A DNA stretch of 64,000 nucleotides. Origin: Chamaelirium japonicum. Its lineage: Eukaryota; Streptophyta; Magnoliopsida; Liliales; Melanthiaceae. Of the stretch, positions 51,099 to 62,032 are shown in pieces. The DNA lies in assembly GCA_947650365.1 (NCBI GenBank), contig OX393551.1:62241173-62305172 (forward strand). The letters are read 5' to 3'. Under the pieces are notes generated by a model. That model made no database searches. It was not told the DNA's origin and worked only from the letters and a program-made list of their open reading frames with translations. Both the position numbers and the translations under genes were made by a program. Within the stretch, counting starts at the first letter, position 1, and each line of letters starts with the position of its first letter.

Positions 51099-54000
51099 TC
51101 TCTTCATGGCTCTTCAGGATTCAAGTCTTTGAGAGCTTGACTTCGCCGGGGTGGATAACTGAGGACCTCTCCGATGGAAGGAGGTGCCTTCGCTTCCCCC
51201 TTACTCGGGTGTACCGTTGCCGCAACTCGAGGCGAGAAGACCTTCAGTCGTTGCTCCGTGTTTTTATCCACGAGCGCATCACGGAAGATGGAGTTACCGA
51301 TGTGACTTGTGGGATGCTGAAGCTGAGCGAGAAAGTCTACATCGACGAAGGGATCTCCATGAAGCTCCTCCGCCCAAGCTTGAGTACCCCTTTCCACCAT
51401 TGTGATGAAGATTTCGTGCCCACTCCGGTAGTTGCCTCGAAGATCTGCTCCCGATTGACCCGATGTGTCACGCCCCAGAAATCTGAAGACCGATTCCTAG
51501 GGTGTGAGGTGAAAAAAGAAAAGGGTTCTGGGTATGGTTACTTAACTATGCAAATTTAGGATTCTCACTGGGCTCTTTCTACGCTCACACACAAACAAAT
51601 GAAAGAAGGGGAAGAAACAAAAGCTCAGGCTCGACCTTTAAAAGGGATATCCTTTCAGTACATGCGACCCAACGGTGTCACAACATACTGAAAGAATATC
51701 CTCTAAAGGAGCACGAGGCTCAAGCTTCCGACGGCGAGCCGAGTATCTCACCCGCTCCCGAACACTCGGTGCATCTGTCTGGAGGTCCTATCTACTGGGC
51801 TTGTCAAATTAGGTCAATTATTCGTCTTATATTTTTGTGGTGATCTAACCTAGGCTTGGGGCCTTGAGGAGAGGCCTACCTAGATGGGTTTTACAGCTGG
51901 ATCATTGCAACTATAATCTACACTATCAATACCGCAAGCTAAACTAAACTGAATAATATTTTTATTCTGATATCCATAATACAGTCCCAATAAATATAAC
52001 ATAAGGTCTACAAAGGGCTACTACAAAAAAGAAAACTACAGCCACTAACTCTGCTACTGCCACTATACTCCGTAGCTGCCACTCGTACTCCAGCTCTGGT
52101 ACCACTCTACAAGAAAGTCTACTCATGGAAAGAGTAGTGCCCCAAACGGGGTCAGTCCAAACCACTGACTGGCAAGTAAACCCCCGCTCTAAGGGGGTGA
52201 GTGTGTGCGAGGGTGTTTTTTTTAAAATAAGATTTATCATAACGAGATCAAAGAGAGCGATAATATAGCTCAATAAGAAAATCTGAGAGAAAGATGTTAT
52301 GAACTACCACTTAGCTACTGGCTTTTCAACTCCCATCCAATATTTCATTTAACTCTTAATTATAATAAGTTCAGAGGCACGATATAATAGTTTTTAATAG
52401 TATATGACATAGTACTAACCATGCGTCATATATAGTAGAAATACAGTGTTTGATCGTTTTCAATCATTTAGCAAGCACGGGTCTCACAAGAGTGTTATTT
52501 AACAGCATTAAGAACTACGTCATACAATTCTAATTGCCCAATGCCAAACCCAACATATCACAATCATCATACGACTCATGGTTATGTTACACGATATACG
52601 AGGAATCATTTATAAATATCACAAACTATGCGTACGAAAACATAATTCGAAAATAATCTCAAAGCAAGTGAATACTTGCCTTAGTTATTGCGATATAAAA
52701 TTCTGATTGTCCAATCCGCTCCACGTCCAGCGGGCCGTCACGGTCAAGGTCTGACAAGTTGCACATTTCAATATATTACTATTTACCCACTTAAACAAAT
52801 ACATCTATAGCGGGGTTCCAGAAAGGTCAAGTGTTTGGTTTGTCATCCGCCCAAGATGCCCTCGGATTTAGGTGTGGACACGACGGTTGTTACTGCAATG
52901 ATTTAGCAAACCGCACGAGCCTAAGCTCGAATTGAAGACAACTATTACTCCTTACCCGGTCGGATCCAGGAATCGACAAGGTTTGGCAAAAGGGTATAGA
53001 GGTCATCATCACCGATCCTTAGGCACGTGATGCGATTACTTTTATAGCTCGATGGTACGTGCGCAATGCTACAATGGCTTCACACACAAAACAAGAGTGC
53101 AAAACTAAAGATTGAATCCATGGCCAAAGCCGATGCACCGCGCCAGTTAGCAAGGCACGTCAATATAGCATAGCATGGTCAGGACCATACCGGCAATGAA
53201 TTAAAATAATTATTAATAAAATACAAAAGAACTGCCTGACCATGAGGTATCAGGCTCGACGTCCTAAGAGGGTTCTCGACTCATGGCAGGGCTTCAAGGA
53301 TCAGGATATCGTCAGATGTACAGTCGATGAATGCACCCGCGGCAAACAAGGGGCAATACAAGGGTCGACTGGTCGGACCCACAATACCAAAAGAAAGAAA
53401 AAGGAAATAGAGGGGTCGATGGAGGCTGGGCATCACCGACTGCTCGATTGTCGGCTACATTGCCAACAACCATTGCAGCGGGAACACAATAAGGAAAACA
53501 TGGGTTTTGGCCAACACCTGGTGGCCAGTGGTCGATGGTCGGAGGCAGGCCTGGCTTTGGAGGCTCAAGTCTCGTTGACTGCTCGGTCGCCGACCATATG
53601 GCCGACGACCGTGGACAACTATGAGGGACAGAGCAACAAGTGTCGGTTTCTAGCCTCGGCAGAACCCACAAAAAAAAGAAGAAAAGGAAAGGAGGGAGGA
53701 GAGGGTAGGGGCTGACTTGGTCGGGCTCCTCCTCACCGACGACAGCTCCTCCTCCACCAATTCCAAAACTGGTGGCTTCTCTCGAGCTACGGCGGGCTGC
53801 GCGCGGCACCAAAACTGAGAGAGAGAGATAGACGGAGAGATCGGGAGAGGGAAGGAGAGATCGAGAGGGGGTGAGGGGGTCGGGCTGAGGAAGGGCTTAG
53901 TTTTATAGGGAAGAGGGGGGCTGCGGGATAGAGATGAGGGGGGGAAAATCGTCGGGATTTCAGGGGTGGATTGGGGCTGCGGTTGACGGGGTCGGATCGG

Positions 54001-57000
54001 GTGATGGGGGCTCGGCTGAGAGATAGGGGGGGGATAGAGATGAGATCGGTTTTGAGAGATAGAGGAGGGAGGGAGAGATCGAGTTAGAGAGGGAGAGAGA
54101 TGGGATCTGGGTGGGTTTCAGGTTTGGGTTTAGAATAAAGAGAGAGAGAGGGAGGGATAGAGAGAGGGACGCTCTGTTATTGGGTTGGGTTGGGTTGGCT
54201 GAATAGTTGAAAGGGTTGGTTGAATGGTTTGGTTAAAAGGGGTTTGGGTTTTAGATAAAGAGAGGGAGTGCTGGGTTCGGTTGGGTTTTTAATTTTTTTT
54301 TTTTATACATTATTTTATTTTATTTTATTTCTTACCAACAAGCATTGCTCGCAAATCAAGCAAGGCTCGCACCCGGGCTCGCATCGCACCGAGACGGGCC
54401 GGTGCACAAACTTCACGAGTCCGACAGACTCGCCTAAAAACCTTTTATTCTAGTAAATTTAAATTATCAAGACAATCCTGCCATGCCTCCAGTGTCGCCT
54501 AGCGACCCGGACCTGGGGCCCACTGCCCGGTCCAACTCATGCTCTAGTAAACACCAACGACAACCAAAAATGCGAAAACAATCAATAAATCTAGCAACAA
54601 TAAAATAAAAAAAAATAAAACCGGGCTGCCCTGAAATCAAACGCACCGGGTATTACACGATGGGGTACCGACTCTTGGCCTCGGGGAGACGTCCAATATC
54701 TTTGCGGTTTTCGTGAATGGATGAGTGAGCTCTACGAGGTCTTTGGAGCGGAACCCGAGATGACTTCATTGGCCAAGTTTCTGGCGCCGGCTCATCGAGA
54801 ATACAACCGTCCTAAGGAGATGTATCGCGCTCTTTGTGAACTCTGGTGTCCAGCCACCAACACTTTCCTTACTAGAGCGGGAGAGATAGGGATCTCACTT
54901 CGCGACGTCCACATTATTTCCGGATGCCCTGAAGTGCGGAATTACTACCAGGAGGAGGTGCCAGCTTTGAAGGACCTGTTGGACAGCAGCATTGCTCCGA
55001 GCTCCTGCCTTCTTTTGTTCAAGGCATATGCCATCATCGCGGTGCGGGATCAGTCAGACCGAGTGCGTCCCTCTTCCTAGGTTGATTTTTGGTTCAGAGG
55101 CGAGTATAGGTCCCCGGCACCTTCGGCTCACCCAATGTAGAAGGTCGCTCAAATGAAGAGGCCTCCGCTTCGTTCTTTTGTGAGACCTATTGAGTCCTTG
55201 GCTCTAGAAAGGCACTCACTGGAGGGAAAATAGTGTCCCTGGGAGATCCTCGATCTGAGGCGTGACAGCGAGGAGTGGCGGGCGATTTATCGAGCCACCG
55301 GGCTGGTCATCTTTCTTTGACGGTTCGTGCTCCCTTGTCCTGGCGAGGTCATTCATCCGGGGACCTTTCTTGCAGCTTCCAGGATGGCGAGGGGGGAGCT
55401 TTTCAATTTAGCCCCGGCAATCTTATGCGCCTTGTACCGGGGGCTCAGTGGGACTTACTGGGACTTGTCCAGCTCGGATAATGCCAAGGGGGAGCTTGGC
55501 CGGTCTACTGCGTTTGGACCTCTACACTACCTATATGGCTGGATATCTCTTCACTTTCCAAAAGGGATCTTCGCCAGACACGGGCATCCAGCCGACCTGT
55601 CGTTCCTGCCCAGGATAGGAGGGATCTTAAATGCTTTTATCAGTTGGGAGCACCCGAGGGAGTATGCTCGCACTCTTTTGCGGAGGATGGGAGGCGCTGA
55701 CTTCGAGTTTCTGTCAGAGCATTCGGTGCTACCATTGGAGAGGTCGACTGTCCACGACAACGAGGAGCTCTCGGACAGCTTGTATTGGAATATGGTCAGT
55801 TGCCGCCCTGGATACTTGGTTTGGCGCAAAGGGGATGTGGTGGAGGTGGAGCAGTACTTCCCTCATCGCTTCGCTCGTCAACAAGGATTTCGACAGGAAG
55901 TTCCCGGTATGCCTTAGCAGTTGCAGGGGCGCATTAGTCCGCAGGAAGGTTACCGCCTGTGGGCTTCTCTCTATGCTCGATTGACCGGCGGCAGCTTCAT
56001 TCCTGGGACCAAGTCGGGGTCTCGGGATGCCGCTACTCCATACTACTGCAAATGGATTGAAGAGTGAGTTTCCCCCTTGCTTGCAAGTCTCCCGGTTGAC
56101 GTTCTGGTGAGCAGTGAGTTTAAAATTTTTTGCTTCGACCCTTCTGCGGGAGTGGAAGATCGTCACCTCCGATTGGGGTTTCAGAGGGCCCAGAAGAGTT
56201 GCAGTCGTCTTTCCAGTGCTCGTCGTGTCCCTTCTTCGGCTCCCGTATTAGAAGTCGACCTCACTAGTGTCCCTGGGCTATCTTTTCTTTCGAAGGCCGC
56301 TGTTGAGGGTGCCCCGCCCAAAAGAAGAAAAGTGTGCATTCCCCGCGGGATGACTTCGAGGGTTCCTTGTCCGATTGAGGATGTTGAGGAGCTCGGCCTT
56401 CTAAAAGACGAGGTGATTCCTCCGTCTAGGGCGGTTTCGTCTGATCTTGCAGGTATGAAGTTCTCTTTATCTTACATCCTTTCCGTGCTCGGGAGGTTCC
56501 ATTGTGCTGAGTAGTGTATTTCTTTTGGGCAGATTCTGTTATAGTGGTGGAGCGCGGGGCGAACTCTCCGAAGGCATCTCTCGGGCATTCGTCTACTGGG
56601 GCCGTGCAGGAAGCGCCTAGGGAGTGCGGGCTAGATGTTCCTCCAGATGATCTGGACCTCCTCGGGGTTTGCAGGGAGAACTTCCCTAGCGGCAATATTG
56701 ACCTGGACGACATTAACGTCTACGCTTTGTCTTTCCATGAGGAGGCTAAAGTTTCGAGTGTCAATAAACGGCGTTCCCCGGTTGCTGTGCTCTCAGGCCT
56801 GTTGGAGGAAACGGTTGTCACAACGGTGGCGGCGGTTTCTCCAGTTTTGCCGACCTCGTTGGCGAAGGCGATTCCTGTGGCGACTACTGCGGAAGGGAAG
56901 GCTTTGCCTACTTACTCTGAGGCACCTCGCCCGAGCTTAAGGCCTAAGAGCAGAGTTTCAGAATTTCTTCTTGCGAGTTGTCGGCAGTATATCAAGTCAA

Positions 57001-57436
57001 CGTTGGAGCCCTTTCAAGATGCAGGCTTTGGCGCCCTACAAGACTGGTGGTCTACCGACGGTGCAGAGTTTTGCGTGAGTCTGGAGGAGTTCAAGGTCGA
57101 CAGTTCTTCTTTTGTCGCCCAGATGAACCTGCTCGTGAATGATAGCGAGGCTTATCGCTCCCGCGCGAGCTTTACTAGAGGGGAGCACTCCTTCTGAGCT
57201 GGCGGCCGTCGAGGCGAGTTTGTGTCAATCAGAGCACCGGCTTGCGGAGGCCGCTTCCAGCCTGTCGAAGGCTCAAACGAAGATAGAATCGATGCATGCC
57301 TCTCTTCGGAAGGTAGAGTCTCGCCTGGAGCGAGCTGAGACCACGGAGAGTGCTTTGAAGGCGAGCTACTTGAAGCAGCAGTCAGACTTGGCGGCCCGTC
57401 GCGAGCTTTTGGCCACACGTCCCGCGGAACTTTAGC
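51099..57436 (+). pseudogene. Antisense extra ORF of the Tat element, plant-mobile-domain-like
   Basis: It lies between integrase and 3' LTR, on the strand opposite to pol. The frame reads GWITEDLSDG...KLSEKVYIDEG...FVPTPVVASKICSRL up to 51465. It is split by a 3.2-kb solo LTR (51466-54657) and resumes with FREWMSELYEVFG, ALCELWCPATNTFLTRAGEI and LRDVHIISGCPEV, similar to the start of the plant mobile domain (aminotransferase-like PMD, PF10536). Next come LAPAILCALYRGLS and GPLHYLYGWISLHFP (55380-55560). Introns are likely: GTGAGT near 56063, and GTATGAAG (56453) to TTGGGCAG (56533). The C-terminal part (57180-57436) is an Ala/Glu/Ser-rich coiled coil with a heptad look. In-frame stops at 55078, 55138, about 55231, about 55318 and 57433 mark it as dead. 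Function is unknown; antisense ORFs in this position have been described for Tat/Ogre/Grande-lineage elements. Confidence 0.7.
51466..54657. mobile_element. 3.2-kb solo LTR (Gypsy) inside the antisense ORF
   Basis: The left edge reads CGATG|TCACGCCCCAG and the right edge GGGTATTACA|CGATG. CGATG at 51461-51465 and 54658-54662 is the duplication, and removing the insert keeps the host frame open. Gypsy LTRs commonly begin TGTCACGCCCC, so a TG has probably been lost at the left junction (TGTG to TG). Internal features are a GAGAGA-rich tract (53815-54160) and T-rich DNA near the end. No gag or pol is present. The length is compatible with the long LTRs of Tekay/Retand-type elements. Confidence 0.78.
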
Positions 57437-57740
57437 AAGTGGAGGCTACTAGAGAGGAGTTAATGCGCCGCCTTAGAGCTTTGGATACCTTCTTTTAGCT
57501 GCTCCTCGTCTAGTCGTTTTGCCTTGTATCTTTCTTTTATGCTATGTACTGCCTTTTTCTTGGATATTTAATAATATCGCCTTGTTTTGTCGTATTTATA
57601 CATGGACCCTTGTTGGCTTTTTCTTTTGGTTGGACTGAACCTGAAGTAACTTCTCAGGCTGCCTACGTACCCCCCTAAGGGGGATCAAATCGCATGTAGT
57701 TTATTTATTTATTTTTTTTTGCACAAGGGGTGTGGTCTTG
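57437..57740. other. Junction between the convergent antisense ORF and pol
   Basis: Probable 3' untranslated sequence of the antisense ORF (T-rich, with TTTAATAATATC near 57570) facing the end of integrase. No separate gene. Confidence 0.5.
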
Positions 57741-57742
57741 CT

Positions 57743-58972
57743 TTAGGCATAGTACCTTTTGAGGTACTTGTCGTTGATAGGGCCGAGTGTCAGCCCTTCT
57801 GGCATGGTGAGGAGATAGGCGCCGTTAGAGTAGACTTCCTTGACAGAGTACGTGCCATCCCATTTGGCATCAAATTTCTTCCCTCCTCGATGCGAGAGAA
57901 TAATTGGGCGTTTGACTGCCAGCACCAGTTCCCCTGTTTGGAATGATCGAGGACGGATCTTCTTGTTGAAGGCGCGAGACAATCTGGCCTGATAACACTC
58001 CAAATGTTGCTGAGCTTTGAGGCGTCTCTCATCCAATGCTTCTAATTTTGCTAGACGGAGCTGGGCATTGTCGTCGCTGGTGAGGCCCTCCTAGACTGCT
58101 ATCCTGAGCGACGGGATCTGGAGCTCGAGCGGAAGAACGACTTCTATACCATAGACGAGGGAGTAAGGAGTTGCTTGTGTCAGAGTGCGAAAGGACGTTC
58201 GGTAGGCCCACAACGCTTCGCCCATGCATTCATGCCAGTCCTTCTTGGTCTTCGAGACAGTTTTCTCCAACAGTTTTCAAAGAGTCATGTTGAAGGCCTC
58301 CGCCAGACCGTTGGCCGGAGCGTTGTATATTATCGAGCACTTCTGCTTAATGTCGTATCTGGCGCAGAACTAGCTGACAGCAGCATTCTTGAACTGCTTT
58401 CCGTTGTCCGTTACGATGTATCAAGGGACTCCGTACCGGAAGATGATGTCATTCTGGATGAAGCTGATGACGAAGTGCCTTGTAACTTCCCGTAGAGGTG
58501 TTGCTTCAGTCCACTTGGAGAAGTAGTCTGTTGCTGCCAGAATGTAAAGATGTTGCTTGGATGACTTGGGCAAGGGGCCGACAATATCGAGTCCCTATCC
58601 GTCGAAGGGCCAAGACGCGATTGTTGGGTGCAAAGGCTCCGGCGGTTGACGGATGTAGTCTCCGTGTAGCTGGCAAGCGTGACATTTTTTTGCGAACTCT
58701 AAGCTGTCCTTAACCATGGTGGGCCAGTAATAGCCCATCCTCCTGACGCGAAAGTAAAGCTTCGGATCGGACTGGTGCGATCCGCAGATTCCAGCGTGTA
58801 CTTCTTCCAGTACCGCTTTTGCCTCTTCTTTCGTGAGGCACCTCAGGAGCGTGCCATTGTAGCTTCGACGGTATAACTTGTTGTTGAAGTGGTAGAACTT
58901 TAGAGATCGTCGCCGGATGTCAACTTTGCGCTTCGAATCTTCGGGGAGTTTACCATGGATGAAATAATCCAC
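57743..58972 (-). pseudogene. Tat-type integrase
   Basis: The minus strand encodes an HHCC zinc domain (VHAGICGSH ... CHACQLHGD), then the catalytic core with LDIVGPLPKSS, a VTDNGKQF block and a glutamate in the NGLAEAF stretch (the D, D and E of the DDE triad). A C-terminal region follows with RLSRAFNKKIRPRSFQTGEL, KFDAKWDGTYSV and YLKRYYA. At least five in-frame stops interrupt it (before GLDIVGP, before YIVTDNG, after AAVS, after FNMTL and before EGLTSDD). Integrase would join retroelement cDNA to the chromosome; this copy is inactive. No chromodomain follows, as expected for Tat. Confidence 0.88.
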
Positions 58973-58984
58973 AAAAGACTGCCT

Positions 58985-59590
58985 CTAGTCTTGCTCTTCA
59001 ATTTCGAGGACGTGCACCGCGTTGGTTTGAACTGGAATTTCGATCGGACCTTCTTCTTTGGTGATCACTATTCTTCTGTAGACGGGGACGATGAGTTGAC
59101 GTTCTTCTGGAAATGGAAGTGTAGCCGCCAGATTTGCGAGTGCGTCAGCTTGTTGGTTGAGGTTTCTGGAGACGTGGTGTATGAAAGCTGTCTCTAGTCT
59201 GCCAAGGAGTTCTAAAGCTCGCGCGTGCAACGACACTAGGTCTTCTTTGTTGACTTCATATGCCCCTAAGACTTGCTGGATAACGAGTTGAGAGTTACCG
59301 AAAATCTCGAGTCCTTGAAACTTTATATCGTTGGCAAGTTCGAGACCGATGAGTAGAGCTTGATACTATGCCACATTGTTGGAACATGATTCTGATAGCA
59401 GGAATGAGAAGGGGAGTATTTCGTTGTCTGGAGTTACGAAGATAACTCCGGCTCCTGCTATGTCCTGCCTTGCTGCGCCGTCAAAGAACATCTTCCAGGA
59501 GAGGGCGATGTCGATGGAGAATACTTCTTCGTCGAGGAGATCTTCTGATAACTCCCATTCCGCCAGGAGGGAATATTCTGCGAGGAAGTT
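58985..59590 (-). pseudogene. Second (archaeal-type) RNase H of the Tat element
   Basis: The minus strand encodes WKMFFDGAARQDIAGAGVIF (first catalytic Asp), YQALLIGLELA (catalytic Glu), an IFGNSQLVIQQV strand where the usual GDSQLV Asp reads Asn, and RNLNQQADALANLA (last catalytic Asp). A duplicated RNase H between RT/RNase H and integrase is the hallmark of the Tat/Ogre lineage. One stop lies just before YQALL, and the Asp-to-Asn change should abolish activity. Confidence 0.85.
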
Positions 59591-59593
59591 CGC

Positions 59594-60022
59594 GAGAGCT
59601 TACCCTTTAACTGCTTTCTGTGGTACGAAGGTGATATCAAATTCGAAGAGAAACAGCGCCCACTTTGCCAGACGTCCTGAGAGCACTGGTCTTGATATGA
59701 TGTACTTGAGGGGGTCGGCCTTCGAGACGAGTCTGATGGTGTGAGCCAGCATATAGTGTCGCAGCTTTTTCATGGCGAAGATGAGTGCTAAGCATACCTT
59801 CTCGATCGGGGAGTAATTTAGCTCTACGCCAACGAGAGTGCGACTCAAGTAGTAGCAAGCCGTCTCTTTGCCAAGCTCATTGTCCTGAGCCAGGAGTGCC
59901 CCCAAGGATTGCTCCTGGGCACTAATGTAGAGGACTAGCGGCCTTCCTTGAACTAGTGCTGATAGAACTGGCAGCTTCAGTAGATAAGCTTTGATGCTTT
60001 GGAGTGCTTCTTGGCAAGCGTC
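59594..60022 (-). pseudogene. First RNase H region of the Tat element
   Basis: In frame with the RT after a single TAG (60025-60023). It contains LGALLAQDNELGKETACYYLSR-type sequence, VELNYSPIEKVCLALIFAMKKLRHY and GRLAKWALFLFEFDITFVPQ, matching the RT-associated RNase H of Gypsy elements. A TAA separates it from the linker that leads to the second RNase H. Confidence 0.88.
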
Positions 60023-60025
60023 GTC

Positions 60026-61984
60026 CTATTTGAATGACGCTCCTTTCTTCATGAGACGATTAAACGGGCGACATTTCCCAGCTAGGTTGGCGATGAATCT
60101 TTGGATGTACGCCAAGTGCCCTTGGAGGCCTCTGAGGTCTCGCACTGTCTTTGGCGCGGGCATTTTGACGATAGCATCAATTTTGGATTGATTTATCTCA
60201 ATGACTCGATGTCGTACGACGAAGCCGAGGAACTTGCCTGAGGAGACTCCGAACGTGTACTTGAGTGGATTCATGCGAAGTTCGTACCTTCGAAGTCGTT
60301 TGAAGATTAGTTCGAGATCTTGTAGATGTGCCGACTTCTTCTTGGATTTTACTATGAGGTCGTCGACGTAGCACTCCATATTTTGATGGAGCATGTCGTC
60401 GAAGATTCTCTGCATAGCTCGCTGGTAGGTGGCTCCTGCATTTTTCAAGCTGAACGACATAACTTTGTAGCAGTAGATTCCTTTCGGTGTGCGGAATGCT
60501 GTGAGCTCTTCGTCCTTGGGTGCCATTCGAATCTGATTGTAGCCTGAGGATCCGTCCATGAAAGTTAGCACCTCGTGGCCTATCGTTGCATCCACCATTA
60601 GCTCCGTGATTGGCAAGGGGAAGTCATCCTTCGGACATGCGTTGTTTAAATCTCTGAAGTCCACGCACACTCGGATTTGGCCATTCTTCTTTTTGACTGG
60701 GACAACGCTAGAGATCCAAGTCGGGTATTTGACCTCTCGGATGAAGCCGGCTTCAATTAGCTTATTCACTTCGCTTTCTATCTGGGGTACCAGTTCCGGC
60801 CGGTAGCGTCTTTGTCCTTGCTTGATGGCGCTAGCTCCATGTTTGACGCTGAGCTGGTATACTGTAATTCTGGGATCAAGTCCCGGCATCTCCTTGTAGG
60901 ACCATGCGAAGCCGTCTCTATATTCTTGGAGCAGTTTGACGTATGCAGCTTCTTCTTCAAGAGTCAATAGTGTGCTGACGAATGTAGACCGAGGCTCCGT
61001 TTCTGTGCCCAAATTGATTTCCTTCAAGTCATCAACGGTGGACTGCCCCCCTTCTTCGAGGACTGGCGGGGCGTCTGGCAACTCATCATCCAAAGTAGAA
61101 GTATCACCGTTGTCGGGAGTCGTAACGGAGATATGATTGACGGCTGCCATGGGTGGGTTGGTTGGTGTTGAAACGAGATCCTCGACTAGCATTCCCAAAC
61201 GATCGAACACCGACTTCTTCTTTGATTGCTTGACTGGCCCGAGCCTTTTGAACACGGATGTGCGCTTTAGATTTGACCGGCTTGGACCACTTTTGTTTTG
61301 CTTTTGGAGCAAGGCTTGGCATCGAGCCCGTCGCCGTCTTCTTTTGCTGTCGGGATGGCTGGCGTCGGCAGAGCGTGCATCGGAGATTGTCGATCCTTCA
61401 GCTGCTTCGTCTACCATTTTCGCCCCGATATAGTTGGAGGTGAAGGTCTTTTTTACTGCAATCCTAACGACCATCAAAGTTTGACTGGAGCCAATGCCTC
61501 GGCGGTTCGGAAGAATTTGTTCGCCGTTTTGAAACAACCGAGCTTGAGTCCTCGTCATCCCATGTGGCGTTGCTGCTGGGGGAAGTGTGCCCATGGCGCT
61601 TTCTTTGTCGTAGCCGGCTTTGAACAGCAACTTGGTAGCGTTTTGCCCCCAACTCCCCTTTAGCTTGAATCCGAGTTGATTGGGGTCGACTGATTTGATA
61701 GGTCTGTTCGGGTTCGGAGCTTGCGTCAGACTAGGTAATGGCAACGTCATTTCTTGAAGAGTGACGATGTTGGCCTGCGATAATGGCGGGGCCAGCTTCC
61801 TTGTCGGAGTAGAAAGTGAACGCTCGGATTTACGGAGCCACTGAGGTGCGAGACGCAGGATTGGCATCGCTTGGACGGGCAACTGGGTATGTTGCATGGC
61901 TCTTGACTCGGAACTGATGCGCATCATTTGCCTTGACCTTGATGCTTCTTGGACCTCAAGTTCCGCCTTGTCGGAAGGTTGCAT
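60026..61984 (-). CDS. Tat-type reverse transcriptase ORF (652 codons)
   Basis: Residues 1-330 form a linker with LLFKAGYDKESAMG and two FxRLG motifs (SVFKRLG near 244, SVFDRLG near 258), a feature of Tat polyproteins ahead of RT. The RT domain covers about 355-600: RDGFAWSYKEMPGLDP, EAGFIREVKYPTW, VPVKKKNGQIRVCVDFRDLN, DFPLPITELMVDATIGHE, LTFMDGSSGYNQI and FSLKNAGATYQRAMQRIF. The catalytic CYVDDLIVKS box has YVDD at 539-542. It then runs FLGFVV to GHLAYIQRFIANLAGKC. RT copies element RNA into DNA in the virus-like particle. The frame is intact except that it ends at a TAG before RNase H. It is the best-preserved pol domain of the window and clearly distinct from the chromovirus RT at 36.5 kb. 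Confidence 0.92.
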   Translation of the reverse strand: MQPSDKAELEVQEASRSRQMMRISSESRAMQHTQLPVQAMPILRLAPQWLRKSERSLSTPTRKLAPPLSQANIVTLQEMTLPLPSLTQAPNPNRPIKSVDPNQLGFKLKGSWGQNATKLLFKAGYDKESAMGTLPPAATPHGMTRTQARLFQNGEQILPNRRGIGSSQTLMVVRIAVKKTFTSNYIGAKMVDEAAEGSTISDARSADASHPDSKRRRRRARCQALLQKQNKSGPSRSNLKRTSVFKRLGPVKQSKKKSVFDRLGMLVEDLVSTPTNPPMAAVNHISVTTPDNGDTSTLDDELPDAPPVLEEGGQSTVDDLKEINLGTETEPRSTFVSTLLTLEEEAAYVKLLQEYRDGFAWSYKEMPGLDPRITVYQLSVKHGASAIKQGQRRYRPELVPQIESEVNKLIEAGFIREVKYPTWISSVVPVKKKNGQIRVCVDFRDLNNACPKDDFPLPITELMVDATIGHEVLTFMDGSSGYNQIRMAPKDEELTAFRTPKGIYCYKVMSFSLKNAGATYQRAMQRIFDDMLHQNMECYVDDLIVKSKKKSAHLQDLELIFKRLRRYELRMNPLKYTFGVSSGKFLGFVVRHRVIEINQSKIDAIVKMPAPKTVRDLRGLQGHLAYIQRFIANLAGKCRPFNRLMKKGASFK

Positions 61985-62032
61985 CGGTTTTGCAGGTGGA
62001 GGAGCCTCGCCCTGTTTTACTTCTTCAGTCTT

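Noticed and set aside
51466..54657. A gene inside the 3.2-kb insert (for example the 157- and 166-codon frames at 53.2-53.8 kb)
   Set aside because: No domain recognised; sequence has long-LTR character and both strands are partly open.
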